A stretch of 64,000 bases of DNA from Shewanella woodyi ATCC 51908 (GTDB lineage: Bacteria > Pseudomonadota > Gammaproteobacteria > Enterobacterales > Shewanellaceae): assembly GCF_000019525.1 (NCBI RefSeq), contig NC_010506.1, positions 310,001 to 374,000 on the forward strand, written 5' to 3'. This document shows, piece by piece, positions 1 through 8,367 of this stretch (positions are counted from its first letter, which is position 1; the number at the start of each line of letters is the position of its first letter). Both the position numbers and the translations under genes were made by a program. Under the pieces are notes generated by a model. The model was not told the DNA's origin. It did not search any database and saw only the letters and a list, made by a program, of their open reading frames with translations.

Positions 1-945
1 GCTGTTGCTATGGAGTTTCACTGGTTACAGATAGCAAGGGTGCTACAGGGACTAGCTGCCTGCTCCACCTCGATAGTGGTGTTTAGTGCTGTTCGCGACT
101 GTTTTACGCCTAAAGAGGGGGCCCGTTACTACAGTTATCTCAATGGGGTTATCTGTGTTATTCCAGCCTTAGCCCCAACATTAGGTGGCCTGCTTGCTCT
201 GCAGTTTGGTTGGCGTTCAACCTTCGTATTTATGACGCTTTACGCCATTGTAATGATGATCTTGATTGGCTATCGCCTTCCAGAAACTCGTCCTGCAAAC
301 ACAGTAACGACTGGTCCACTCTATCGTTGGTCACGCTATCAGCCAGTACTTGTTGAGCCACACTTTGTCTTCTATGCACTTTGTTGTATGGCTGGTATGG
401 CATCAATTTTAAGCTATGTTTCATATGCACCTGTTTGGCTTATCGATAATTTGGGCGTATCAGAGTTAACCTTTAGTGGCCTGTTTGGACTCAATGCGGT
501 CGTTAATATCGCAGCCTGTTTTGCAGCACCTATGGTGATCAATCGATTAGGTAACCGTCCGACTGTGATATTAGCTCTGGTTACTATGCTCGCGTCAGCA
601 CTTATTCAAGTGTTATTGCAGGGCGTAGGGCCGACTCAAGGCTTAGCAGCTGCATTTAGCTTTATGCTACCTATGATGTTGCTTTGTATTGGCTTTGCTC
701 TTTTATTGGGCCCTGCAACCAGTATGGCTCTGGCCGCTTTCGGTGAGAGAGCGGGAACAGCAACAGCGATATTAGGCTTTATTCAGATGAGTGGTGCTTC
801 TTTGATTGCAGGTTTAGTACAGCAAACGGAGTTGACTGCTCCCTATGCGGTGGCAGTTGTGATGGGCGCTCTGACTTCTGGCCTACTCATAGTGATGGCG
901 ATGTCACGCTTCGATCACTGGCATCAAGAGCAGTATGCTCATTAA
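1..945 (+). CDS. Bcr/CflA-family MFS drug efflux transporter (5' end missing)
   Basis: This is the C-terminal part of a major facilitator superfamily drug/H+ antiporter of the inner membrane. The reading frame is open to the first base of the window, so the true start lies upstream; about 314 residues are visible against roughly 400 in the Bcr/CflA family. The segment RVLQGLAACS followed by a VRDCF region is the conserved loop and helix near the Bcr/CflA drug-antiporter motif, and about nine hydrophobic helices follow. It stops at TAA and is followed by a clear rho-independent terminator. The substrate cannot be told from sequence. The family assignment is firm; a specific gene symbol is not justified. 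Confidence 0.85.
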   Translation, partial: AVAMEFHWLQIARVLQGLAACSTSIVVFSAVRDCFTPKEGARYYSYLNGVICVIPALAPTLGGLLALQFGWRSTFVFMTLYAIVMMILIGYRLPETRPANTVTTGPLYRWSRYQPVLVEPHFVFYALCCMAGMASILSYVSYAPVWLIDNLGVSELTFSGLFGLNAVVNIAACFAAPMVINRLGNRPTVILALVTMLASALIQVLLQGVGPTQGLAAAFSFMLPMMLLCIGFALLLGPATSMALAAFGERAGTATAILGFIQMSGASLIAGLVQQTELTAPYAVAVVMGALTSGLLIVMAMSRFDHWHQEQYAH

Positions 946-990
946 TCTAGCGCTTTAGAGTGAGATGTAAAATTTAAACGAAACACCCTT

Positions 991-1030
991 TGCCCGCTGA
1001 CTGCTAACCACAGGAAGTGGGCATTTTTTT
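991..1030 (+). terminator. Rho-independent terminator of the efflux gene
   Basis: A stem GCCCGCT / AGTGGGC (one G-T pair) is followed directly by ATTTTTTT. It lies 45 bases after the stop codon of the transporter. Confidence 0.8.
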
Positions 1031-1103
1031 GCTCAGGTTAATATCACTTTCTTATACTGATTGATAAACTATCGACAATTCATGATTGATAGAAGAGAGT
1101 GCC

Positions 1104-1697
1104 GTGGCGCGTCCCGTTTGCCCTAAATGTCATTACCCATTAAACGCTTGTCTGTGCTCGAGTATCGAACGGATGCAGGTATCGACAGAGCTGATTGTGT
1201 TACAGGACCCCAGTGAAGTAGGCCATGCTAAGAATAGTGTACGCTTGATGGAGTTAGTGATCCCCGAGACACAAGTTTACGTGGGAGAAACACCGCAAGA
1301 TTTTCAAGCGTTACGTCACTATCTGAATACCTGCGGTAAGCCGGTTTTTCTGGTTTATCCGTCGGATTCGAGCTCTGATGTTGCCGAGACAAGTTTTACT
1401 GAGCAGGCTGTACTGTTACTGCTGGATGGTACTTGGCGAAAAGCCTATAAACTGCTGCAATTAAACCCTTGGCTACAGGACTATCCCGCGCTGCATCTTG
1501 ATCTGACATCGGCATCCAATTATAAGATACGCAAAGCCAGTAGAGCCGACAGTCTATCGACACTGGAAGCGGCGGCTATGATGTTGAAAGCTATTGAACC
1601 TGAGCTGCAGATCACCCCGTTAACCAATGCCTTAGATGCCATGGTTCAACAGCGTATTCGCTCTATGCCTCCGGCGGTTAGAAAACGCTATGAGTAA
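1104..1697 (+). CDS. DTW-domain protein, probable tRNA-uridine aminocarboxypropyltransferase
   Basis: This is a 197-residue protein of the DTW/TapT family, which transfers the aminocarboxypropyl group of S-adenosylmethionine to uridine in tRNA (acp3U). An N-terminal zinc-ribbon-like CPKCHYPLNACLC precedes the family signature LLLDGTWRKAYKLL and a later region YKIRKASRADSLSTLEA, both typical of the domain. I chose the GTG at 1104 because AGAAGAGAG lies at a good ribosome-binding distance. A TTG at 1086 in the same frame would add six residues but has no visible Shine-Dalgarno sequence. It seems to be a single-gene unit. The family is firm; the exact tRNA position modified is inferred from characterised relatives. 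Confidence 0.82.
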   Translation: MARPVCPKCHYPLNACLCSSIERMQVSTELIVLQDPSEVGHAKNSVRLMELVIPETQVYVGETPQDFQALRHYLNTCGKPVFLVYPSDSSSDVAETSFTEQAVLLLLDGTWRKAYKLLQLNPWLQDYPALHLDLTSASNYKIRKASRADSLSTLEAAAMMLKAIEPELQITPLTNALDAMVQQRIRSMPPAVRKRYE

Positions 1698-1715
1698 GCC
1701 CACTTTTGCTTATGT

Positions 1716-1743
1716 TGATATACCATTACTGTGATGTATATCA
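1716..1743. repeat. Palindromic hairpin in the DTW / GGDEF-EAL intergenic region
   Basis: TGATATAC and GTATATCA arms form a near-perfect inverted repeat with one bulged base. A second AT-rich perfect inverted repeat, CTATATTA / TAATATAG, lies at 1783-1807. Both lie between convergent genes. They could act as weak bidirectional stops, though neither has a clean U-tract. Confidence 0.4.
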
Positions 1744-1833
1744 GCCTGTTATGAATGAAATAATATTCTGATCACGCTTATTCTATATTAAATAGTATCT
1801 AATATAGAGAGTCATCTGTGTGACAGGTGATGT

Positions 1834-1908
1834 GAAAGCTGTGTTAGTTAACTGTCCATGCAGGGAGGCAGTACCAGTAATTTATTAGTGGCGACTGACA
1901 CAGCTTTC
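1834..1908. ncRNA. Candidate structured RNA element (long stem, possible three-way junction)
   Basis: GAAAGCTGTGTTAGT at 1834-1848 pairs with ACTGACACAGCTTTC at 1894-1908 at 14 of 15 positions, an unusually long stem for intergenic DNA. The enclosed 45 bases contain a second arm pair, CCAGTAAT / ATTAGTGG (one mismatch), and a looser pair CTGTCC / GGxxxxCAG. The strand is unknown. The element lies downstream of both convergent neighbours, so it could be a 3' UTR structure of either gene or an independent RNA. I do not recognise it as any named riboswitch. Confidence 0.4.
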
Positions 1909-1933
1909 CCTCTTTAATAAAACAGTCTTAGTC

Positions 1934-4045
1934 TTAAGCTGTTTTATCTGTGGAGAAGTTATCTAAAGTAAATTTAGTCGCATCTTCAGGATGGCCGAAG
2001 AAGAAACCTTGGCCAAAACCTTTGCCCATCTTCTCTAATATCTCTTTTTGCTGCAGGGTTTCAACTCCCTCAACAACAAAGCTGATATCCAATGCTTGAG
2101 CTAACTGTATCATCGCTTGGCAAAGCTCCTTACCTTGAGGTTCACTGAGTCTTTGGGCGAAGCCAGCATCTATCTTTAAGCTGTCGATGGGAAGGGTACC
2201 TAGCTTACTTAATGATGAGAGCCCTGCACCGAAATCATCAATGGCGATACTCACACCAAGCGCTTTGAGGGCGAGTAAGGTTTTTGTTACTGTTTCTGGC
2301 TGCCTTAACAGGGCAAGCTCAGTAATTTCAAGCACTAACGCTTCGGCTGGTAGCTTACTGGATTGGAGTGACTGTGTGACTTGCTGTACAAAGTCATGAT
2401 GTTCAAGTTGCATCGGCGAGACATTGACACAGACTTTCAGATCGGGTGAGTAGTTTCGCCACTCTAACATCTGTTCACACGCTAGCTGCAGAGCCCACTG
2501 ACCTATGGTGATAAGCAAGCCTGTCTCTTCAAGCAGAGGAACAAAATCACAGGCATTAATCACTTTACCATCGGGCTTTTGCCATCTTAAAAGTGCTTCA
2601 ACACCTATGAGTGAGTTGCACTCTAGATTGACGATGACTTGATAGGCCAGCTTAAACTGATCTAGGTTATGGGCATGGCGTAGTTCGCTTAGTGTATGGA
2701 GTTTTTGCTCAGCCTCTTGATGCATCTTTTTATCGTAAAAAAGTAGGTGGCTAGGGCTCTTTTTGGCGCTGTACATCGCAGTATCTGCAAGACTGAGTAG
2801 TTTATCTGCGTGGTTACTGTGTTCTGGAAACAGTGAAATACCGATACTGGTGCCCAAGTAGAGCTTTTGATCGTCTATTTCGAACGGAGTATCAAATAGA
2901 GACATGATCTGCTTAGAGAGCGCCTCTATCTCCTGACGGCTTGTGCAGTTTTGCACGACTAAAGTGAACTCATCGCCGCCTAAGCGGGCAATTTCAGCAT
3001 TTTCGATACAACTGGCTTCCAATCGAGCCGATACCAATTGCAGTACCTTGTCGCCGGTAGCATGGCCAAAACAGTCGTTAATGTTTTTAAAGCCATTGAG
3101 ATCAAGAAACATCACAGCCCCGAGTGTATTGGGGCGCATTTCTGTCTGTTTAATCGCTTGATTTAGCAGTTTTTTGAGATGAAATCGATTAGGCAGTCCT
3201 GTGAGGGAGTCGAACATGGCTTGTTCGGTGAGTTTACTCTCCAACTGCTTTTTAGCACTGATATCACTAAAAATGGTGACAAAATAGACCTGCTCTTCAA
3301 CTGTGAGCTTACGGCAGCTTTTCCAGGCAGGAAACTGCGAACCGTCTGATCTGAGTTTCCACACCTCTCCTTGCCAATTACCACGATCCTCAATCGCCTT
3401 GTTATACTCGGCAGTTACGTTCAGTGGGTGATCATCGATATTGATAAGATCTGTTTTGCTACCGATCAACTGCTCGCTGCTATAGCCACAGATACGACAC
3501 ATGGCTTTATTTACCGCTAGGATAGAGTGATGACTATCAGTGATATACACGGCTTCCGCATTATCTTCTAAAATCAGTGACATCAACTCTTTTGGTAGCG
3601 TATCTAAGCCATTGCTTGCTTTGGTTCTAGTTTGGCTACGTCGGTTTTTGGATTCAAATTGTGCAATGAGCACATTAAGCTCATCTAGCTTAAATGGAAA
3701 TAGGGTTACCTTGGTGGGTAGGTCTGTTCCTTGCCGACTAATATAGTGCCAGTTGAACTCGGTGATATCGCCTTTAGATGCTTGCTCTATCATCTGTCGA
3801 GTATACTCTACGCTGCTTCGCCCTGATGATTGGATGCGTGGTGAGAAGTCGTAGGGACTAGCTTGAATAAAACCATCTGATTGAGTTTGAAAATAGGATA
3901 GCGCGGCCGAATTAGCACCGATAAATTGATGATCTTGAATTAAGGCTAACGGAGGTGAATCTTCTTGCTGCCAAAGATTAAGTTGGTAAATTAAGCTTGG
4001 CTTACTCGAAGTAAGCTTAGACAATAAAGTGGACCACGATGTCAT
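1934..4045 (-). CDS. PAS-GGDEF-EAL cyclic-di-GMP turnover protein
   Basis: This is a 703-residue, apparently cytoplasmic, signalling protein. Residues about 25-135 look like a divergent PAS domain and 155-270 form a clear PAS/PAC domain. A GGDEF domain follows (RLGGDEF, motif at 356-360) and then an EAL domain (GVEALLR at 481-487, EITE, DDFGAG at 603-608, EGVET at 659-663). Both catalytic signatures are intact, so diguanylate cyclase and phosphodiesterase activities are both possible. No RxxD inhibitory site is visible five residues before GGDEF. There is no membrane segment or signal peptide, so the input is probably sensed through the PAS domains. It is transcribed alone, from the 4046-4361 region shared with the divergent gene at 4362. 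Confidence 0.9.
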   Translation of the reverse strand: MTSWSTLLSKLTSSKPSLIYQLNLWQQEDSPPLALIQDHQFIGANSAALSYFQTQSDGFIQASPYDFSPRIQSSGRSSVEYTRQMIEQASKGDITEFNWHYISRQGTDLPTKVTLFPFKLDELNVLIAQFESKNRRSQTRTKASNGLDTLPKELMSLILEDNAEAVYITDSHHSILAVNKAMCRICGYSSEQLIGSKTDLINIDDHPLNVTAEYNKAIEDRGNWQGEVWKLRSDGSQFPAWKSCRKLTVEEQVYFVTIFSDISAKKQLESKLTEQAMFDSLTGLPNRFHLKKLLNQAIKQTEMRPNTLGAVMFLDLNGFKNINDCFGHATGDKVLQLVSARLEASCIENAEIARLGGDEFTLVVQNCTSRQEIEALSKQIMSLFDTPFEIDDQKLYLGTSIGISLFPEHSNHADKLLSLADTAMYSAKKSPSHLLFYDKKMHQEAEQKLHTLSELRHAHNLDQFKLAYQVIVNLECNSLIGVEALLRWQKPDGKVINACDFVPLLEETGLLITIGQWALQLACEQMLEWRNYSPDLKVCVNVSPMQLEHHDFVQQVTQSLQSSKLPAEALVLEITELALLRQPETVTKTLLALKALGVSIAIDDFGAGLSSLSKLGTLPIDSLKIDAGFAQRLSEPQGKELCQAMIQLAQALDISFVVEGVETLQQKEILEKMGKGFGQGFFFGHPEDATKFTLDNFSTDKTA

Positions 4046-4361
4046 TTTAATGCTTCCTAGTCACAAGTCCTGTTTCCTATTATTTGGAAATTTAGGCCAA
4101 AATTCAGTGATGCATGCAACGTATTTATTAGAATAAGATTGATTTAGTGTTAAAAGTAACCTGATTTGTTCTGTATAACAAATAGGAATACCTATTTTGC
4201 ATCTGCATTATCGATAAAAAGCAGGATAATCATCTTTGGTTTGTATGTGTAGCACTCTCTTTATGCTTCTTTTTGAAACGTTTTGGGGAAACTTATTCAA
4301 ATTTCGTTTTATGTGTAAAGTTAACTAAGTTTAAGATTATATTACTATTTAGGAGAGAAAG
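4046..4361. other. Divergent intergenic region, AT-rich
   Basis: These 316 bases separate the minus-strand GGDEF-EAL gene from the plus-strand small secreted protein. The only site I can define is the ribosome-binding sequence AGGAGAG just before 4362. Promoters for both genes are presumably here, but no pair of hexamers stands out. No gene is visible. Confidence 0.5.
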
Positions 4362-4718
4362 ATGGAGTTTTCTATCAATAATTGGCTTAAGTTATTCCCA
4401 GTGTTAATACTTACAACTTTGCTTTTTTCCACTGCATCGTTGGCTAAAGATAAATTGAGCTTAAGTGAAAAAGCCGATGCGGCGGACAAGCTTTCACAAG
4501 ATCTTGAGTCAGAGCAGTTACAGAAGGCGAGAGAGGCAGCTCGTGATACAAAAGTGCGGGAGAGGAAGATCTTAAAGCGGCAGGAGTCAGGGGATTGGGA
4601 GACTGAGCAGAGAGATAAAGCGCAAAAACAGTTTCATGAACGTGAGTCACGTCAGGATAAATACCTTAGGGAAGCTAAAGAAGCCGCTGCGAAAGAGCGA
4701 AAAATTCCCAAACCTTAA
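4362..4718 (+). CDS. Small exported, highly charged coiled-coil protein of unknown function
   Basis: This is a 118-residue protein starting at ATG after a strong AGGAGAG ribosome-binding site. Residues 1-28 form a good Sec signal peptide (hydrophobic stretch LFPVLILTTLLFS, likely cleavage after SLA-K). The mature part is almost entirely Glu, Lys, Arg, Asp, Gln and Ala and is predicted helical, with repeated K/R-EAA and ERKI elements (KAREAARD, LREAKEAAAKERKI). It is probably a periplasmic helical or coiled-coil protein. It resembles no family I can name. The next gene starts 44 bases downstream and may be co-transcribed. Confidence 0.65.
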   Translation: MEFSINNWLKLFPVLILTTLLFSTASLAKDKLSLSEKADAADKLSQDLESEQLQKAREAARDTKVRERKILKRQESGDWETEQRDKAQKQFHERESRQDKYLREAKEAAAKERKIPKP

Positions 4719-4721
4719 CCT

Positions 4722-4736
4722 TATACTGATTGGTAT
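4722..4736. repeat. Solo 15-bp MITE terminus
   Basis: TATACTGATTGGTAT is identical over 15 bases to the right terminal inverted repeat of the element at 23998-24261. A 13-of-15 relative lies at 1053-1067. It is either a scar of an excised element or a solo terminus. Confidence 0.55.
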
Positions 4737-4761
4737 TGTTTACTAACCAATAGGAAATATT

Positions 4762-5397
4762 GTGAGTTTATGCCCCCTATGTGAGTGTGATGCGTTATCT
4801 CACTTTCATCAAGACAAGAAAAGAGCTTATCTAAGGTGTGATAACTGTCATCTTGTGGTCGTGCCTAAGCACTATCTGCTGTGTGATGAGCAGGAGAAAA
4901 ACACTTATGATCAGCATAGGAATGATCCTCAGGATATGAGGTATCGGGAGTTTCTTGGCAGAGCGGTTAATCCACTTTTTAGTCAACTGCCACTGGGGGC
5001 TGAGGGGTTAGATTTTGGTTGTGGTTCGGGTCCCACAATCAGTGTTATGGCTGCCGAGGCAGGCTTTGCGATGAAAAATTACGACCTTTATTATTACAAC
5101 GTTCCACAAAATTTAGCACGCACCTATGACTTTATTACCATGACTGAGGTGATTGAGCATATTGCCGAGCCCAAGTCGCTGTTAATGCGCTTAGAACGAC
5201 TGCTAAATCCGGGTGGGGTCTTAGTGGTAATGACCAAACTTGTAGAGAAGGAGATGGAGTTCGGCCAGTGGTATTATAAGGGAGATCCAACCCATATCTG
5301 CTTCTACTCCATGGAGACCTTCGATTGGATCGCTAAGCAGTTTAGTTGGCGTTTAGAGTGTGTCGACTCAGATGTGGTCTTTTTTCATAAACATTAG
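4762..5397 (+). CDS. Class I SAM-dependent methyltransferase with N-terminal zinc-ribbon
   Basis: This is a 211-residue protein starting at GTG (AGGAAAT upstream). The N-terminus has a zinc-ribbon-like CPLCECDALSHF ... RCDNCHL module. It is followed by a Rossmann methyltransferase core with motif I LDFGCGSGP near residue 90, the acidic motif II region, and ITMTEVIEHIAEP, typical of Methyltransf_11/UbiE-like enzymes. HICFYSMETFDWIA near the C-terminus is common in small bacterial methyltransferases of unknown substrate. It sits 43 bases after the small secreted protein and ends before a terminator at 5483. The acceptor molecule is unknown. Confidence 0.78.
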   Translation: MSLCPLCECDALSHFHQDKKRAYLRCDNCHLVVVPKHYLLCDEQEKNTYDQHRNDPQDMRYREFLGRAVNPLFSQLPLGAEGLDFGCGSGPTISVMAAEAGFAMKNYDLYYYNVPQNLARTYDFITMTEVIEHIAEPKSLLMRLERLLNPGGVLVVMTKLVEKEMEFGQWYYKGDPTHICFYSMETFDWIAKQFSWRLECVDSDVVFFHKH

Positions 5398-5482
5398 TTA
5401 TAGCAGTCATCGCCTCTCACTTAGGTGATGGCCACGTCTTTACACTATCCTCACACTATCCTCAGCTTTTCCCGAAAGTCAC

Positions 5483-5507
5483 AACCGCTCTTATTTGAGC
5501 GGCTTTT
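5483..5507 (+). terminator. Rho-independent terminator after the methyltransferase gene
   Basis: The CCGCTC / GAGCGG stem has a six-base loop and is followed by CTTTTG. The tail is short, so strength may be moderate. Confidence 0.6.
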
Positions 5508-5677
5508 GTCAGCATTCAGTTACAATCTTATCTTTATTTGTAGCTTGATTTTACACTCCATTTACCTTCTTATACGGGGGGTATTTGTGGATTGAATTTT
5601 AGGCAAGAGCAGCCCCTGTTGAGCGGTGCTGACTTTGTAACGCTATAAATGATAATAACAATTTATAAGGGATTATA

Positions 5678-6988
5678 GTGATGAACAGATCTGACTTGAT
5701 TGCAGCATCTAAGCAATTACTGCTAGCTGGAGCGGCACTCTCCTGTGCTTTTGGGGTGCAAGCTGATAGCGAAATCGATGTAAAACAACTTTCCCAAGAT
5801 ATCGAACATCAGGTGATCGAATGGCGAAGGGATCTTCATCAGCACCCTGAACTTTCTAACCGAGAGTTTCGTACCAGTAAAGTGATTAAGCAACACTTGG
5901 AATCATTAGGTTTAGAGGTGACAAGCAATATTGCTCATACTGGTGTGGTTGGCATATTGAAAGGGGGCAAACCCGGCCCCTTAATTGCGCTGCGTGCCGA
6001 TATGGACGGATTGCCCGTCAAAGAGGAGGTGGATCTGCCCTTTGCCTCTAAGGCTACCGATACCTATAGGGGCCAAGAGGTCGGTGTTATGCACGCCTGT
6101 GGTCACGATACCCACGTTGCAATTTTAATGGGAGTGGCACAAAACCTAGTGAAGATAAAAGAGCAGTTAAGCGGTGACGTGATGTTTATCTTCCAGCCTG
6201 CAGAGGAGGGCGCGCCAGCAGGTGAGGAGGGCGGTGCTGAGTTGATGCTTAAAGAGGGGCTGTTTGCCAACAGAAAACCTGAAAAGATATTCGGTCTCCA
6301 TGTTACCTCTAGCATGCCAACAGGGATGATAGGCCTGCGTGCTGGACCTGCCATGGCAAGTGAAGACTCCTTTACTATCACAGTTAACGGTAAACAGACC
6401 CATGGCTCTCGTCCCTGGAATGGCGTCGATCCTATTGTGACCTCGGCACAAATCATCAATAGTGTGCAGACCATTGTCAGCCGTCAGGTTGATGTCACAG
6501 CTGCGCCTGCTGTTGTCAGTTTTGGTGCAATCAATGGTGGTATACGCTCGAACATTATTCCCGATGAGGTGGAGCTAATAGGCACCATACGCACGTTCGA
6601 TCAGGATATGCGCGCGGATATTAAGTTAAGACTCGCTAACTCTGCAACCATGATAGCGCAAAGCATGGGCGCTTCGGCAACAACAAAAATTGACCAAGGC
6701 TATCCTGTGACGGTCAATAACCCCGAGTTGGTGGCACAGATGAAGCCTGTCTTGGCGGGTGTGGTAGGTGATGAGATGTTGATTGAGCCCGGTTTGATCA
6801 CTGGAGCGGAGGATTTCTCCTACTATGCACTTGAAACCCCTGGTCTGTTTTTCTTTTTAGGGGTCACACCTAAGGGGACTGATCATACGACGGCGCCAAG
6901 TAATCACTCACCTCGATTCTATGTTGATGAGAGTGCGTTAGTGGTGGGGGTTGAAGCTTTGACACAGCTCGCGGTGACGTCCTTATAG
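5678..6988 (+). CDS. Exported M20-family amidohydrolase (aminoacylase/carboxypeptidase type)
   Basis: This is a 436-residue metallo-amidohydrolase of peptidase family M20D (hippurate hydrolase / IAA-amino-acid hydrolase type). Residues 1-29 form a signal peptide (LLLAGAALSCAFGVQA), so the enzyme should be periplasmic. Conserved metal and catalytic elements are visible: RRDLHQHPELS, ALRADMDGLPV, HACGHDTHVAILMG (Cys-Gly-His), FQPAEEG (catalytic Glu) and GAEDFSYY near the C-terminus. It probably hydrolyses N-acyl amino acids or short peptides. The M16 peptidase gene starts 47 bases downstream on the same strand, so the three genes may form a periplasmic peptide-processing operon. Confidence 0.87.
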   Translation: MMNRSDLIAASKQLLLAGAALSCAFGVQADSEIDVKQLSQDIEHQVIEWRRDLHQHPELSNREFRTSKVIKQHLESLGLEVTSNIAHTGVVGILKGGKPGPLIALRADMDGLPVKEEVDLPFASKATDTYRGQEVGVMHACGHDTHVAILMGVAQNLVKIKEQLSGDVMFIFQPAEEGAPAGEEGGAELMLKEGLFANRKPEKIFGLHVTSSMPTGMIGLRAGPAMASEDSFTITVNGKQTHGSRPWNGVDPIVTSAQIINSVQTIVSRQVDVTAAPAVVSFGAINGGIRSNIIPDEVELIGTIRTFDQDMRADIKLRLANSATMIAQSMGASATTKIDQGYPVTVNNPELVAQMKPVLAGVVGDEMLIEPGLITGAEDFSYYALETPGLFFFLGVTPKGTDHTTAPSNHSPRFYVDESALVVGVEALTQLAVTSL

Positions 6989-7035
6989 TAAGTGACGATA
7001 AATTTTTTAGATATTGATGAATAAGGGAGTGGCAG

Positions 7036-8367
7036 ATGATCGGTCGATTAACCGGGCTGGTGATGGCGGCGGGAGTATTGTTTACTTCAGCGGCTGTACA
7101 GGCAACTGAAGCGAAAGATATATCTAGCTTTACGCTGGATAACGGCATGAAAATAATGGTGTTGGAGGATGCGTCAATTCCCAATGCAAACATGTACCTA
7201 TTTTGGAAAGTGGGTTCACGTAATGAGGTACCCGGGATCACAGGGATCTCCCATTTTTTTGAGCATATGATGTTTAATGGTTCAGAAAAATATGGACCTA
7301 AGATGTTTGACAGAACTATGGAGGCTGCTGGTGGAGCCAATAATGCTTACACCACAGAGAACTTAACGGTTTATACCGATTGGTTTCCTTCAAACGCTAT
7401 CGAAACGATTTTCGATCTCGAAGCCGATCGTATCGGCAAGTTAGATATCGATGCCAAGATGGTGGAGAGTGAGCGTGGCGTGGTGGCATCTGAGCGTCTT
7501 ACTGGTTTGGAAAACTCTAACTGGCGTACCTTGCAAGAGGAGCTAAAGGGAGCCGCTTTTAGGGCGCATCCCTATAGCTGGTCTGTGATTGGCCATGAAT
7601 CTGATATTGCAGCTTGGAGCTTAGATGATCTGGTTCAATATCATAAAACTTACTACGCACCGAATAATGCGGTTGTGGTTATTGCTGGTGATGTGAAGTT
7701 GGCGGAAGTGAAAGCTTTAGCTGACAAATACTTTGCGCCTATTCCTGCACAGGCACCACCTAAAGAGGTGAAGACTGTCGAGCCACTGCAGAAGGGGGAG
7801 CGTAGGGTGTTTGTACAAAAAGCCTCTGTCAGTACACCAAATGTGATGTTGGGCTACCATGTTCCTGCCACCTCTCATCAAGATTACTATGCGTTAAACC
7901 TGCTCTCCAATATTTTATCGACAGGCAATAGCTCACGACTTTACCAATCTTTGGTTGAGAAGCAGCTGGCATTAGAGGTGATGGCTTACCTGCCAATGAC
8001 AATCGACCCAAACCTGTTTTATGTTATGGCTGTGGCAAATCCAGGGGTGACGGCTAAAGAGTTAGAGCTGAATCTTATTGCTGAGATCAATAGAGTTGCC
8101 CGTGATGGCGTGACTGAACAGGAGCTTGAAAAGGTAAAGAATATTAAGTTGATGGAGTTCTATCGTTCGATGGAGACGATTAACGGTAAGGCGAATACGA
8201 TCGGTACTTATGAGCTCTATTTTGGGAGTTTTGATAAGCTGTTTAATGCACCAGAGGCTTATAACAAAGTCACTACCGCAGATATTCAGCGAGTTGCACA
8301 AATTTATCTACGCCGTGCAAATCGCACCGTTGCTGTTTTAGCCGCTACAGAGGAAGCTGATGAATGA
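7036..8367 (+). CDS. Periplasmic M16 (pitrilysin-type) zinc metalloprotease, catalytic subunit
   Basis: This 443-residue protein has a signal peptide (residues 1-23, ending VQATEA) and the inverted zinc motif HFFEHMMF (HxxEH), with the distal Glu in the following helix region SERGVVASE. The C-terminal inactive M16 half-domain is also present (LGYHVPA ... GNSSRLYQSL). The ATG at 7036 is preceded by AAGGGAG. Its stop overlaps the start of the next M16 gene by four bases (ATGA), which indicates translational coupling. This arrangement of an active HxxEH protein followed by an inactive partner is that of two-subunit bacterial M16 proteases, so a heterodimer is likely. Confidence 0.92.
   Translation: MIGRLTGLVMAAGVLFTSAAVQATEAKDISSFTLDNGMKIMVLEDASIPNANMYLFWKVGSRNEVPGITGISHFFEHMMFNGSEKYGPKMFDRTMEAAGGANNAYTTENLTVYTDWFPSNAIETIFDLEADRIGKLDIDAKMVESERGVVASERLTGLENSNWRTLQEELKGAAFRAHPYSWSVIGHESDIAAWSLDDLVQYHKTYYAPNNAVVVIAGDVKLAEVKALADKYFAPIPAQAPPKEVKTVEPLQKGERRVFVQKASVSTPNVMLGYHVPATSHQDYYALNLLSNILSTGNSSRLYQSLVEKQLALEVMAYLPMTIDPNLFYVMAVANPGVTAKELELNLIAEINRVARDGVTEQELEKVKNIKLMEFYRSMETINGKANTIGTYELYFGSFDKLFNAPEAYNKVTTADIQRVAQIYLRRANRTVAVLAATEEADE

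Noticed and set aside
5648..5672. Possible Fur box (ATGATAATAACAATTTATA)
   Set aside because: Only a partial match to the 19-bp consensus, and the downstream M20 gene has no iron link.
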